Of a DNA stretch of 64,000 nucleotides, positions 37,665 to 48,930 are shown in pieces; positions within the stretch are counted from its first letter, which is position 1, and the number at the start of each line of letters is the position of its first letter. Source of the DNA: Glycine soja (Eukaryota > Streptophyta > Magnoliopsida > Fabales > Fabaceae). Below the pieces are notes generated by a model. That model did no database searches and had not been told where the DNA came from. It saw nothing but the letters and a program-made list of their open reading frames with translations. The DNA is taken from positions 18,418,024-18,482,023 of the forward strand of contig NC_041021.1 of the NCBI RefSeq assembly GCF_004193775.1. Direction: 5' to 3'. The position numbers and the translations under genes were made by a program.

Positions 37665-39406
37665 GATTTACACGCGATTCTCCTCAAATTTCAGCCAGCC
37701 CGCATCAATTAGACCTTGCATCTTACGCTTCAGGCCCCTATAATGCTCAATGGAATGCCCCGGGGCTTCTCCATGACAAGCACACGTTGCGTTCGAGTCG
37801 TATTCTCGGAGAAATGGAGGTTGATGAACCTTGGTTAGGGTTATGGCTACCATTGAATTATCAAGTAGATATGGGAGCAAGTCAGCATAGGACATTGGAA
37901 TTGGGGTGAATTCTAAGGCTTTCTCGCTGCAAAATTCATTTCTTGGTTGGTGCTCTTGGTTTGTGCTAAAGGTGATGTTCGTCATTGGAAGTGCGGTAGG
38001 TAGGCTTTGTGGTTGATTTTAGGGATGGCCTTTGTGGATAACTGGGCGGTGGGTAAGGAGAAGGTTTGTTATTGGCTGAGTAATGACATTGTTGGGTTGG
38101 TGGGAAACTTGGCTGTATTGGAATGGCAGTCACAGCACGGGCTTCTCCTTCATCCTCACCCTCTTCATTTGCCCCAGTTTTCTCATTCGTCCAAGCAGGA
38201 TGACTAAATTTGCCTCTTTTCAGACCCACATCGATCCTTTCACTGGCAAAGACCAAATCCGCAAAGCTTTGAAGGTGCGTAGCCCACCATTTTCCATAGT
38301 AGAATATTGGTAATGTGTCTACTATCATTGTCATCGTTTTTTCGTCATTAAGGTGCCACTTGAGCTGCCAGGTCTCTCCACCTTTGGGCGTATTCTTTGA
38401 AAGATCTGTGCCCCTTTTTGCACATGTTCTATTGTTGCATCCTATCCAGAACCATATCCAAATTGTACTGATACTGCCTAATGAAGGCAACCATTAGGTC
38501 CTTCCAAGAGTGGACTCAAGAAGGTTCCAGGTTAGTGTACCAGGTAACAGCTACCCCAGTAAGACTTTCTTGGAAGGAATGTATCAACAATTCCTCATCT
38601 TTTACGTATGCCCCCATCTTCCAACAATACATCTTTAGATGGTTCTTGGGGCAAGTAGTCCCCTTGTACTTGTCAAAGTCCAGCACCTTGAACTTGGGAG
38701 GGGTGATGATATTGGGTACTAGGAACAACTCTTCTAGGTTAGCAAAGGCATAATCTTCACCTCCTTCAATGGCCCTGAGCCTTTCCTCTAGATGATCCAA
38801 CTTTCCCATTTCTGCCATAGCATGAGGGTTTTTACTTGTCGTGGAATGCAAGAGGTGTAGTTGTGGGTGATACTGAGGACCTTCCGAAGTGTTTTCAAGG
38901 GGTATACCACCAACTGCTTGCCCTTCAGTGGCATATTCGAGCCAAGGCTCGAAGTCGGCTAGATTGTGATGGGGAATTTCATGTGTCTCACCCATGGGTT
39001 GAGAGACATGTGCATGAACAGTTTGGGGTTGTCGACTCTCAATGGGTATAGGAGTGGAGTTATTGACATCCTCATTGAGAGTATACGCCATATTGGGTGG
39101 TGTATAGTTGGGAGGCAGGCCTTGTGGCGGGAAGGCGTGCTTGTTTGGATTTTTCACATCATGGAGGCCATCCCTACTTCCCAAATCTTTGCCTACCATA
39201 TCTAAGGTCGGATGATTCATTTGGTTGAGGCCAGATGGGGACGTCGGGTTCACCTTAGCAACAACGCTGGTAGCGGCAATTGCAACCGCATTGGCTTCCA
39301 TTATCTTCTTCATACTCATCATGGCCTCCATCATTGCGGCCATTTTCCCTTTTATGGCCTCCATGTCGGCCTCCATCTACTCTCGTACCTTCTCCGCTTT
39401 ACCCAT
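37665..39406 (-). pseudogene. gag: gag pseudogene of element C
   Basis: The likely start is the ATG at 39406, followed ten codons later by TAG (39377-39379) where E has CAG. After that a 286-codon open stretch runs to TGA at 38516-38518, where E has CGA. It holds FDKYKGTTCPKNHLKMYC and ends LEPS. Downstream, gag sequence continues in shifted frames: MIVDTLPIFYY and FADLVFASERIDVGLKRGKF (37966-38350), then LLPYLLDNSMVAIT and a zinc-knuckle-like CACHGEAPGHSIEH (37668-37985), in which the last cysteine is replaced. The protein would be a Tat/Ogre-type capsid precursor. At least two stops arose by C-to-T changes. Confidence 0.75.
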
Positions 39407-41037
39407 TTCTCTAGCTCTAGCACAGGTTCGGTGAGGGCACCGTAAAGCATGCTTTTTTTTTTCTTTTTTATAACAATGATTAGGTTCTCTTTTTCTTTTC
39501 AAGGAAAGAATGCAATGAGCAATGCAACCAATGAACAACATGGATGTATGCGAATGATGATGCACAATTGAAGTATTGCGAATTTTTACACAGGATATGG
39601 GGTTGAATCAATTTAGATTTTCAACATGGTCCATGACATCTCCGTCAAGGTGAAACTGGAAGTAACAGGGACATCGACAGCCCTAAATGTGTTTGATAGT
39701 AGACGAAGGAGCGATGTAACACGATCCATCTTTTGCCCCAATTTTTTGCAAGATAGTTACTTCCATACTTCAACTTGACTCGATGAACCATTTCGTAAAA
39801 GCACGAGCTTGGTTCAACCCCATAACCCAGAAAATGGAAATTTTGATCGCCAATACTTCAACAACATTTCATAGGGATGAAAGACTAGAGAATACGCATG
39901 CTATGCATGGAAAATGTAATTATGAGATTGAGATGCCCGAAGAGACATCCTTTCTTAATTAACCATGCATTAGGTACCATGCTCAATCATTTTGTTTTGT
40001 TGTTTGTTTTTTTTTTTTAACTTTAGAAATGGGTTTATGATCCCAACATGGTTGGCTCATGGTACCTAACACATGCAACTAAGAATGCAACATGTAGAAC
40101 AAAAAGTATGTTGAATGCATATGCATGATGATGCAATGACTCATGCAAAATGGGAATGTGATAACGGACAAATTCAGGAACGATATGTTCATTATGATGC
40201 TGAAGAGATGTTTATGCGGTGCATGATATGAATGCATTTACGGACACGAGAGCCCGGAAAATTATCTCTCCTTATTGCGCATTTGGGGGGCGCAGTGCCC
40301 CATGTGTGCAGTTAAGAAGATGATATGGATCTTCCGGCTTCCCATGACAAAAGACGAGACCCACATACAACGCATGTGTGACGGTATGATGCAGATGCGC
40401 ATGCATGAAACGGAAAGAAAACAACACAAAGGGGTAATTCACACATACGAGACTACAGAGATCCAACTTTAATCCTACATTTTGGGCATGATGGCGCCTC
40501 AACGTAGTATTAAAAAGGTTATGTATTACTCTAAAAAAACCAAACATCACTAGCAAAACTATAAACTAGTGTTATTTACCAAAAAATGCATGAGAACGAA
40601 TGGCACGGAGCGTGTTTGCTCTTTGCCCCTATTCGGGAACCTATAGGACAATATCTAGGGGTCTCTAATAACTACTCCCCAACAATTCATAACTCACACG
40701 ACTGTTTTCTAGAGGTATCATCACTCAAGATAATAATATTGTGGCGGTATGGAATACCAGCGACAACACATTATAAAGAGAGAAAACTCTAGACGAGGTT
40801 TCACTATTATCAAGCAAGTCAGAGACCTAGCATACTGATAGATTCACCTCCACTCCTTAAATTCCCATGAACCCGGGTATAGAGCCCCTTTTTTACTCAA
40901 ACCCGTGGGTGCTTAGAATGCAGTGTAAAGAATGCGAAATAGACAACAATTATTTACATTTTACACAGTTCAACAAATGCACACACGAAGTTTCACAAAT
41001 CCACAATTCCTTAAAATAGGCCTAACTCACAAAAATA
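39407..41037 (-). other. Untranslated leader of element C, no gene
   Basis: It matches 25402-26987 of E. I see no conserved frame. Confidence 0.6.
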
Positions 41038-41056
41038 GTCCCCAGTGGAGTCGCCA
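41038..41056 (-). other. Primer-binding site of element C (tRNA-Arg type)
   Basis: The minus strand reads TGGCGACTCCACTGGGGAC, two bases from the LTR end at 41059. It is complementary to the 3' end of plant tRNA-Arg. Confidence 0.8.
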
Positions 41057-41058
41057 AC

Positions 41059-42660
41059 TGCCGCAACGTGCCCTTTTGCGGGCGAGCGAGGGCGAGGCTC
41101 ATGGGTGCGCTTTCCAAAGGAGGAAAGATGCGCGGAGTCGCCACCAACGTTTATTTGTGGAAAACGTCGGCAAAACCGAAGGAAACCGGTCGAAATGAAA
41201 ATTCTAAGTTCGGGAGTTGTGTTTACATTTGAGGAAGGTATTAGTACCTCTCACGTTTGTCCCAAAGGACAACAGCCTATTTTTAAGAATTGTGGAATTG
41301 TGTTACCTTAACTTTTATTTCTTTTTATTTTTTGAGGTCGACAAAAGCGGGGATTTTTCTCCTACATACCGTCCATCGAAGAGGAAATCAGACCTACGTA
41401 GTTCTTTCTTATGCATGAATCAAGTGATTCTTTTTACTTGAAAGGTGATCATTTTAAGGCAATGGGCCTCAAAAATGATCCATTTTACTTGGTAAGAAAC
41501 TGAAATGATAAACTTTCAAAACCCTATTTTTGTGGACGAGCTTGACTAGGCGAGTTGATTTTAGCCTTAGTTTCACTTTAGTTATTGGTCAATTCAATTA
41601 AGAACGATAAATCCCAAAGAGAAAACGGCCGATAGATTTTTCGCTTTATTTTACGGAAAGGGCATTTTTTCTGATTATTATATTATTATTTTAAATCTTT
41701 TTTGATTTCCGACGTGGTTACGGCACGACCGAACGGTCGGAATTCATTTTAACAGAAATTAACGAATGATACAATTCAAATGATCGGTGGAAATTTAATT
41801 TATTTTTAGATTAGGCAAGAAACAACTTAAATAAATGACTGAAGCACGTCAAAAGGGGGTATAGAAAGCGAATGAAAACGAGAATAAAAATACACAAAAC
41901 AAATGGGGACCACCACGAGTACATAGAATGAATTGAAAAGCTCGGTTTGGGGTACTTACCCGTTGAAGATTGAAGAAAACGAAGAACGAACGATGAATCT
42001 TGAAGAATGGTCGAGAATCTTCGCGTAATTACTCACAGAAACGTTACGGAAGCGCCTCGGCTTGAATTTTCTTCACGGAACTAATTTTCCTCAGCAATTT
42101 CGAGAGAGAGAGAAGTGCCTAAGGGGCTGAACCCTTTTCTTCTTCACTCCTCCCCCTATTTATAGCAAAATAGGGGAGGAGCTTGCCACCCAGCTCGCCC
42201 AGGCGAGCAAGGTTGCTTCCTCCAGAAGCAACAGCCTTCTGGAGGAAGGATCTGGAAGGCCCAAGTGGGCCAGATTGTTATTCGTACCCCCTTTTTACTA
42301 AATGCACCCCCCTTTCTATTTTTTGGTAATTCTTTTTCCGTAACGTTACGAAACTTTACGAATTTCGTAACGATACTTATTTTCCTTCTGCAAGGTTACG
42401 AATCCTTACGAATTATGTATTTACTCTTTTTTAGCTTTCGAAGAAGTTACGGAAACTTACGGATTGCGCAAAAACACCTCTTTTCGATTTCCGCCATATT
42501 ACGGGATTTCACGGATTGCGCAAGCCTGCTTCCTTTTGATTTTTGACACGTCTCGGGACTTCATTCATTGTGCAACCAAGGACGCCAAGTGTCTCGAAGC
42601 GGCCAATCAAAGGTTGTATATCATCAAATAATAATCCCCGGACGAAATTAGGGTATGACA
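41059..42660 (-). mobile_element. 5' LTR of element C
   Basis: It is 1602 bp; on the minus strand it runs TGTCATACCC to GCGGCA (a T-to-C change against the usual GCGACA end, read on the minus strand as GCA). The TATA motif TATAAATAG is the complement of 42156-42164. The palindrome GCTCGCCTGGGCGAGC is at 42193-42208 and the 13-bp hairpin just beyond. This is the only C LTR with a promoter core. Confidence 0.85.
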
Positions 42661-42665
42661 GGGAC
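42661..42665. other. Target-site duplication of element C, right copy (GGGAC)
   Basis: It pairs with 27557-27561 and defines C as one insertion of 15099 bp. Confidence 0.85.
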
Positions 42666-43019
42666 CACCACGGGTACATAGAATGAATTGAAAAGCTCGG
42701 TTTGGGGTACTTACCCGTTGAAGACTGAAGAAAACGAAGAATGAGGGATGAATGTTGAAGAACGTTTGAGAATCTTCGCGTAATTACTCACAGAAACGTT
42801 ACGGAAACATTACGGAAGCGGCTTGGCTTGGATTTTCTTCACGGAACTAATTTTCCTCAGCAATTTTGAGAGAATAAGAAGTGCCAAGAAGGCTGAACCC
42901 CTTCTCCCTTCACTCCTCCCCCTATTTATAGCAAAATAGGGGAGGAGCTTGCCACCCAGCTCGCCCAGGCGAGCAAGGTTGCTTCCTCCAGAAGCAACAA
43001 CCTTCTGGAGGAAGAATCT
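42666..43019 (-). mobile_element. 5' LTR of element E, second piece, truncated
   Basis: It continues the LTR interrupted at 27561 (CACCACGGGTACATAGAATG). It includes the TATA complement (42922-42930) and palindrome (42959-42974). It breaks off at 43016-43019 inside the region after the hairpin and joins element F with the shared bases ATCT. The U3 start of E is lost. Confidence 0.8.
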
Positions 43020-43397
43020 AAAAACTAAGCTCACCTCCTTGAGAAGCTTCCTTGAGAAGCTAGAGCTTAGCTACACACACCCATCTAAAAACTAAGCTCA
43101 CCTCCTTGACAAAATACATGAAAATACAAAAAAAAAAGTCCCTACTTCAAAGACTACTCAAAATGCCCTGAAATAGAAGGCTAAAACCCTATACTACTAG
43201 AATGGCCAAAATACAAGGCCCAAAAGAAGGAAAAACCTATTCTAATATTTACAAAGAAGAGTGGATCCAACCTTGACCCAGGGGCTCAAAAATCTACCAT
43301 AAGATTCATGAGAACCCTAGAGCCTTCTTTAGTAGCTCTAGCCCAAGCCTCTTGGATTCTTCTATCCAATACCCTTGGGGGTAGGATTGCATCATCC
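43020..43397 (-). mobile_element. 3' LTR of element F, partial
   Basis: It begins (minus strand) at 43397 with TGATGCAATCC and is truncated at 43020. It contains the segment AGAAGCTTCC and a short internal duplication of CATCTAAAAACTAAGCTCAC. Confidence 0.75.
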
Positions 43398-43399
43398 CC

Positions 43400-45071
43400 T
43401 CCACCTTGGAAAGGATTTGACCTCAAATCCCGAGGTTCTTCATACTCTGGGCTCCTTCCCTTGACACCTGTAAAAAGAATAAAAACATATGTATTAGTGG
43501 TGTTGGGCATGTTAGAGTAGGGTAAGGCCTGAAAACTCCTTTCATGGACATCTTCCTATGAGGGAACATGGTTCCTCACCAACTCAATGAGTGGTGCTAC
43601 AAGTATAGAAAAATATGGGACAAACCTTTTGTAAAAGTTTGTTAAGTCATGGCAGCCCCAGATTTCCCTTATACTTGGTGGAGTGGGCCAAACAGGAATG
43701 ACCTTTATTCTCTTAGGGTCCGTGGGAACCCCTTGATCACTATTTAAAAAATTAAGGAATGTAATGCAATAAAGCGTACCTTTCTCTGTATTTTTATGTT
43801 GATTATTCCTACAAAAAAATACGACAAACCTAAGGTGTCCCATATGAGCACCTAAGTTTGTATTAAAACCAAAAATAAGAACAAACCTACCTAATGAGTC
43901 CCTATGTACATGAATCATGAAGACGTTGGGTGCATGACTGATTTTAGAAAAGAGGGTTGCAACACTCAACAAATTCATCATATCACTTATTGTAGGGATT
44001 TGGTGCCTAATAATACCTATTTTGGGCACCAACAAAGCCCAAGGATTTAAGCTCTTACGAACCAAACCCTCATCCAACAACTCCTTTACTTGAGGAATAA
44101 CCTCAAGCCCAAGAGGTGTGGCAGTGCTAACATGTGTCTTTTTACAAAGGAGAAGATGTGGAGGTTGTCTATGAGGGGAAGTTTCTTTAATATTTGTCTT
44201 TATTTCAAAATGACTTTCCATCTTAACTAACCTCTTGGAGGACACATTTACCTCCTTACACTCTTCCTTAACCATTAAAGGTTGTCCTTCTTCTTGGGGG
44301 TAGATTTCTTCACTAGATTCTTCCCCTTTTGCTTCTTCGCTTTCACTAGAGGAAGATGGCGTAGTAGCCTCATCTTGGCTACTATAAATGTCTTGGCTCC
44401 TCATAATCATGGTTTTTGTGGTGGGGCATTGAGAAGTAATGTGTCCTCTTCCAAGACATTTAAAGCACTTTATAGAGCTAGTCTTCTCTTGCATACTAGC
44501 CTTAGGGGCTTGCTTTTCTATTGTCTTCCCCTTATCATCTTTGGGCTTAGAAGGTGTCACCCCTAAGATGCCTTGACCTTCGTCTTTCTTTGGATAAGGG
44601 TGAGAGCCATAAGATTTTGATGTAGACTTCTTTTTAAGTTGTTGCTCTACCCTTATTTCCCAAACTAAGTTAGCCTCTACATTGTCCTTCCCATGGAAGT
44701 ATGGGAGGTTAATGTTAGCCTCTTGAGGCTTTCTTTCCTTTTCTCTTCTATGGGAGTGAGGTCTAAGATGTGACCTATGCCTTCCTTCATAATAGTCACG
44801 AAGTTCTTCACTTAGGCTCTTGCAAGAGTTATGACTACTATAGAAGGCATGTTTTTCTCTTTTCATTTCTTTCATTATTTTTATTCTTTCTTCCTCTCTT
44901 ATTTTCTATCTTTCATCTTGACTTATTTCATCCACTTTTTTTTTTTCCTTTTTCTTTTCTCTCTTATTTTTCTTTCCATAACTTGAGGGAACGCAACTCA
45001 TCTAAGATTCTAGATAAAGGGTCTTTATGACTAGTACCCTCGCCATTAACACTGGATGAATGATGACTCAT
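43400..45071 (-). pseudogene. gag-pol derivative of element F with large in-frame deletions
   Basis: The probable original start is the ATG at 45071, with stops before 44875. From 44875 a 439-codon frame stays open to 43556. It has a gag remnant (YFHGKDNVEANLVWE), a CCHC zinc knuckle (CFKCLGRGHITSQC), then pieces of RT (ELLDEGLVRKSLNPWALLVP, ATLFSKI) and of the RT-RNase H connection (WPTPPSIREIWGCHDLTNFY). The RT catalytic region, protease active site, RNase H core and integrase are absent. A short tail with DLRSNPFQGGGDD (43430-43510) corresponds to the usual polyprotein C-terminus just before the polypurine tract. It cannot replicate by itself. Confidence 0.7.
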
Positions 45072-46100
45072 GTTGGTTCCTAAGTTGTGGTTCTTTATTG
45101 TTGGAGGTTTGAAAACAAAAGGTAAAAGAAACTATGGTTGAAACTAGCCAAAATAAACACTAAAAGAGGTGTGAAAGATAAGGTAAAAAAAAACTAATTG
45201 GTAAAATGCAAGCTATCTAGGCGGTTTGACAATGGATGGTAAAAGAAATAAGCTATGAAAGTAAGCAAGAAAAGTAAACTAGGTGAATCCTAAGAGTGTT
45301 TGGATGACCACATCAAGGTTCCCAACAAAACACTCACTATACTTAGGAAATATTGCCTAAAATTATTACACACAAATGGAAGTTTGGTAACCTATTGGAG
45401 GCTCCCAACACACTTCCAATGAAAGGCCTTTTTGTTACAAAACATGAAAGTAATAAAGGTAAGTAAATTGCAAATTAAAAAATTACTAAACGTCCTCAAT
45501 TTTGGAGGTTGTATCTCTTTCGTGATTCACTTAATTTGGAGTGCTTCTTAGTCCAATAGCTCTTAAGGTGGTTGGCCCCTTGCTTCTTGACTCAAATTCT
45601 TCAAGGGATGGCACCAATCCTCCTTTCCAATTCCCTATATGGCAACTCACAAACAAGGAAACAAAGAGACAAGCAATAACCAAAGACCCAAAAAATGAAA
45701 TGAAAGCTAAACCAATGGAATTTTAACAAGACAATTTTTCAAGGATTACTCAACAATTAAAGCAATGAAAAGGACATAGAAGAAAGTTGGGACTCAAAGA
45801 GAAACTTAGAATGGCTCTAGAGTAGAGTAAAAAAACTATAAAAAAAAAGACTCAACAAACCTCTAGCTTTGGCACTTGTTTTCACAGTAATTTTCAATTG
45901 AAATTTCGGAACTAAGATTGGTATTACATAGGCACCAATTATAGAATAAATTTTGAGCCAAAACAACAAGCACACTTCCCTTTCACTTTTTTTTCCTGGA
46001 TACTGATTTTTCTGCCAATTCTTAGTAATTTTTACAAGTTTGTATGTCCAAGCTGCCAGCACCAGCGATTTTTTTTTAAGCATGGTATATTAATTGCCTT
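45072..46100 (-). other. Leader of element F, no gene
   Basis: AT-rich sequence between gag and the presumed LTR end. I see no conserved frame. Confidence 0.5.
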
Positions 46101-47700
46101 GGGCTTACTTTCAACCTTCCTATGTATGTTGAACTCACTAGGATTGTTTACCACAGTATTAGGAGTTCAATATTCACTTAGGATCAACATTTCAGCCAGC
46201 AATTCAATCACCAAAACTCAAATTCACAATAAACACAATCAAAAGGAAACCTAAAAGTTCAAGAAAAGGTTCACAATCAAAGACTCTCTAAGAATTTTGC
46301 ATGAACATGTTAAGGACTAATTAACATGAAAGATTTGACTCAAATCGAATAATAGGATAAATTAATTTCATACACTCATGAACAAATGAGTTAGACAAAG
46401 AAACAAGAAAAAAAAAAATTCAGCACAACATAAGAAATCTTATGTGACAAGTTTCGTGACTAGACATGACTTCTATGACAAAACTACAATAGGTGAACAA
46501 GTCACTCTAGATTTTTGAGGTTTTCTTCTACTTTAATATTTTTGTAAGAATTTTATGGTTTAGGTTTCAGACACAAAAAATAACAAGACAAAACTCAAAG
46601 GAACCTAAACTCAACATAATTCATGGTTCAAGATCAAGAACAAGAAATTTGAACCATAGAAAATCAAATCTAGCTTCTATAGCAAGTTTAATCGATGGAA
46701 ACTCTAAAGAATCATGTTAAAAACATTTATCACAAGACATGTGAGGAGATACATGGAGAAAAAAATGAAGAAACAACAATGGAAGAGAAGGTAAAGCAAA
46801 AAATTAATGAAGGTTTAAGGAGCACCTACTTGAAGCTCTTGTGCTTTGATTACCACTTGATGGAAGCTTGCTTATGGGGCTTCTATGGAGGCTGGATATT
46901 TGAGCTTCAATGAGGTCCTTCAATGGTGATTTTCCACCATGGAGATGCAGCAGAAGACAGAGGAGAAGCGGTGAGAGGAGGCGCCATCCACTAGGGAATA
47001 AGCCATGGAAGAAGGAGCTTCGCCACCAAGATGAGCCTTCGATAAGAAGCTTGGAGAGGATGCTTCAATGGAGGAAAAGAAAGAGGAAGAGAAAGAGAGA
47101 GGGGGGTGCACGAAATTGAAGGAAGAAAAAGGGAGAGAAGTTGAACTTTGAGTTGTGTCTCACAAGACTCGCATTCATCAAAGTTACAACAAGTGTTACA
47201 CATGCTTCTATTTATAGACTAGGTAGCTTCCTTGAGAAGCTTTCTTAAGAAAACTTCCTTGAGAAGCTTCTTTGAGAAAACTTCCTTGAGAAGCTAGAGC
47301 TTAGCTACACACACCCATCTAAAAACTAAGCTTACCTCCTTGAGAAGCTTCCTTGAGAAGCTAGAGCTTAGCTACACACACCCATCTAAAAACTAAGCTC
47401 ACCTCCTTGACAAAATACATGAAAATACAAAAAACAAAAAAAGTCCCTACTAAAAAGACTACTCAAAATGCCCTGAAATACAAGGCTAAAACCCTATACT
47501 ACTAGAATGGCCAAAATACAAGGCCCAAAAGAAGGAAAAACCTATTCTAATATTTACAAAGAAGAGTGGATCCAACCTTGACCCATGGGCTCAAAAATCT
47601 ACCCTAAGGTTCATGAGAACCCTAGGGCCTTCTTTAGTAGCTCTAGCCCAAGCCTCTTGGAGTCTTCTATCCAATACCCTTGGGGGGTAGGATTGCATCA
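46101..47700 (-). mobile_element. 5' LTR of element F (inner border uncertain)
   Basis: The outer edge is at 47700 (TGATGCAATCC on the minus strand). TATAAATAG is the complement of 47208-47216. Upstream of it (47221-47380) is a cluster of GAAGCTTCC and TTCCTTGAGAA motifs. Transcribed leader sequence follows to the left. The LTR may extend to about 45620. Confidence 0.5.
47208..47380 (-). promoter_or_regulatory. TATA box and heat-shock-element-like cluster in LTR F
   Basis: TATA complement at 47208-47216. Upstream in the sense direction are repeated GAA/TTC blocks, including matches to nGAAnnTTCn (AGAAGCTTCT near 47268, AGAAGCTTCC near 47345). Heat response is inference only. Confidence 0.4.
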
Positions 47701-48540
47701 AGAACCAAGATCAAGATTCAAGAATCAAGAGAAGGCTTAATCAAGATAAGTATGAAAAGTTTTTCTCAAAAATTGAGTAGCGCATGATTTTTCTCAAAAC
47801 ATGCTTACCAAAGAGTTTTTACACTTTGATAATCGATTACCAGATTTTTGTAATTGATTACCAGTAGCAAAATTGTTTATGAAAAAGTTTTAAAATTGAA
47901 TTTACAACGTTCCAATTAATTTCAAAAAGCTGTAATCGATTACAATGTTTTGGTAATCGATTACCAGTGCCTTTGAACGTTGAAATTCAAATTCAAAAGT
48001 GAAGAGTCACATCTTTTCACATAAAAGCTTTGTGTAATCGATTACACTAATTTGGTAATCAATTACCAGTGATTGTTTCTGAATAAATCAAAAGATGTAA
48101 CTCTTCAAAAGGTTTTTGACTTTTTCAAATTGGTTTTAAGATTTTCTAAAAGTTATAACTCTTCTAAATGGTTGTCTTGACCAGACATCAAGAGTCTATA
48201 AAAGCAAGGCTTTGTTTTGCATTTCAAGAATCTTAAATACTTTTCCAATCAATCTCTTACAATCCTTTACAAAGCCTTGAATCTCTTTGAACTTCTTCTT
48301 CTTCTTTGTACCAAAAGCTTTCCACAGTTTTCTGGTTTTCTAAACCTTGAAAACTTGTGCTATTCATCTTTTCATTCTCTTCTCCCTTTGTCAAAAAGAA
48401 TTCGCCAAGGACTAACCGCCTGAATTCTTTTTGTGTCTATCTTCTCCCTTTTCCAAAAGAACAAAGGACTAACCGCCTGAATTCTTTTATGTCTCCCTTC
48501 TCCCTTGTCAAAGAATTCAAAACTGTTGGATCGAGTGGCC
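47701..48540 (+). repeat. LTR-like repeat G with TAATCGATTA palindromes and a plus-strand TATA box
   Basis: Pairs of GGTAATCGATTACC-type motifs lie at about 47830-48070. TATAAAAG is at 48197-48204, followed by a pyrimidine-rich leader. It ends near two copies of GGACTAACCGCCTGAATTC (about 48410 and 48465). It resembles the fragments in E and C. The class (copia or gypsy) is not decided. Confidence 0.55.
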
Positions 48541-48930
48541 TCAGAATAATTAAGAAGGGGGGGTTGAATTAATTATTCCTAAACTTTTACTAATTAAAAA
48601 TTTACTCTTCTAAGGCTTTTACTAAATTGTTAAGAGAATGAGGAGTAGAAGAGAAACTTAATAGAAAGTAAAAGCGGAAATTAAATGCACAATGGAAACT
48701 AAAAGAGTAGGGAAGAAGGAAACAAACACACAAGAGTTTTTATACTGGTTCGGCAACAACCTGTGCCTACATCCAATCCCCAAGCGACCTGTGGTCCTTG
48801 AGATTTCTTTCAACCTTGTAAAAATCCTTTTACAAGCAAAGATCCACAAGGGATCCTTTTACAAGAAATAAAGATAAAATTTAAACATAAAGAGTAGAAC
48901 CAAGAGTCTCATCATTCTTTTGTCATTTAA
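48541..48930. repeat. Dispersed legume-type repeat, unclassified
   Basis: It contains GAGTGGCCTCAGAATAATTA, a G7 run and TACTGGTTCGGCAACAACC. No open frame is conserved. It looks like LTR-retrotransposon border sequence, but I cannot assign it. Confidence 0.4.

Larger units (their letters stand above)
27562..42660 (-). mobile_element. Element C: complete 15.1 kb non-autonomous Ogre-like LTR retrotransposon
   Basis: Both LTRs, primer site, polypurine tract and a matching 5-bp target duplication are present. Sense order (right to left) is 5' LTR 42660-41059, tRNA-Arg primer site, 1.6 kb leader, gag pseudogene, filler with LTR-like fragment and short repeats, extra-ORF remnant, duplicated 3' UTR, 123-bp tandem array, polypurine tract, 3' LTR 29034-27562. 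There is no protease, RT, RNase H or integrase between gag and the 3' UTR. Mobility therefore needed proteins from another element such as D. E shows the same layout, so this is a family type and not a single deletion. Confidence 0.85.
43016..47700 (-). mobile_element. Element F: truncated, internally deleted Ty3/gypsy element
   Basis: Direct repeats 43020-43397 and 47325-47700 are about 97 percent identical by eye and are parts of its LTRs. Minus-strand LTRs begin TGATGCAATCC. A purine tract (complement of TCCCCTCCACCT, 43398-43409) precedes the 3' LTR. Between them lies a shortened gag-pol. The 3' LTR is cut at 43016-43019. The inner end of the 5' LTR and the primer site could not be fixed with confidence; GGTGCCATCC near 45605 is a weak candidate. 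Confidence 0.7.

Noticed and set aside
45590..45625. Primer-binding site for element F at GGTGCCATCC
   Set aside because: The match to a tRNA 3' end is weak, and the adjacent LTR border could not be confirmed because the 3' LTR is truncated.
46695..47203. Short frames on both strands in the LTR F leader
   Set aside because: They are inside a transcribed but untranslated LTR/leader region and show no homology to known proteins.
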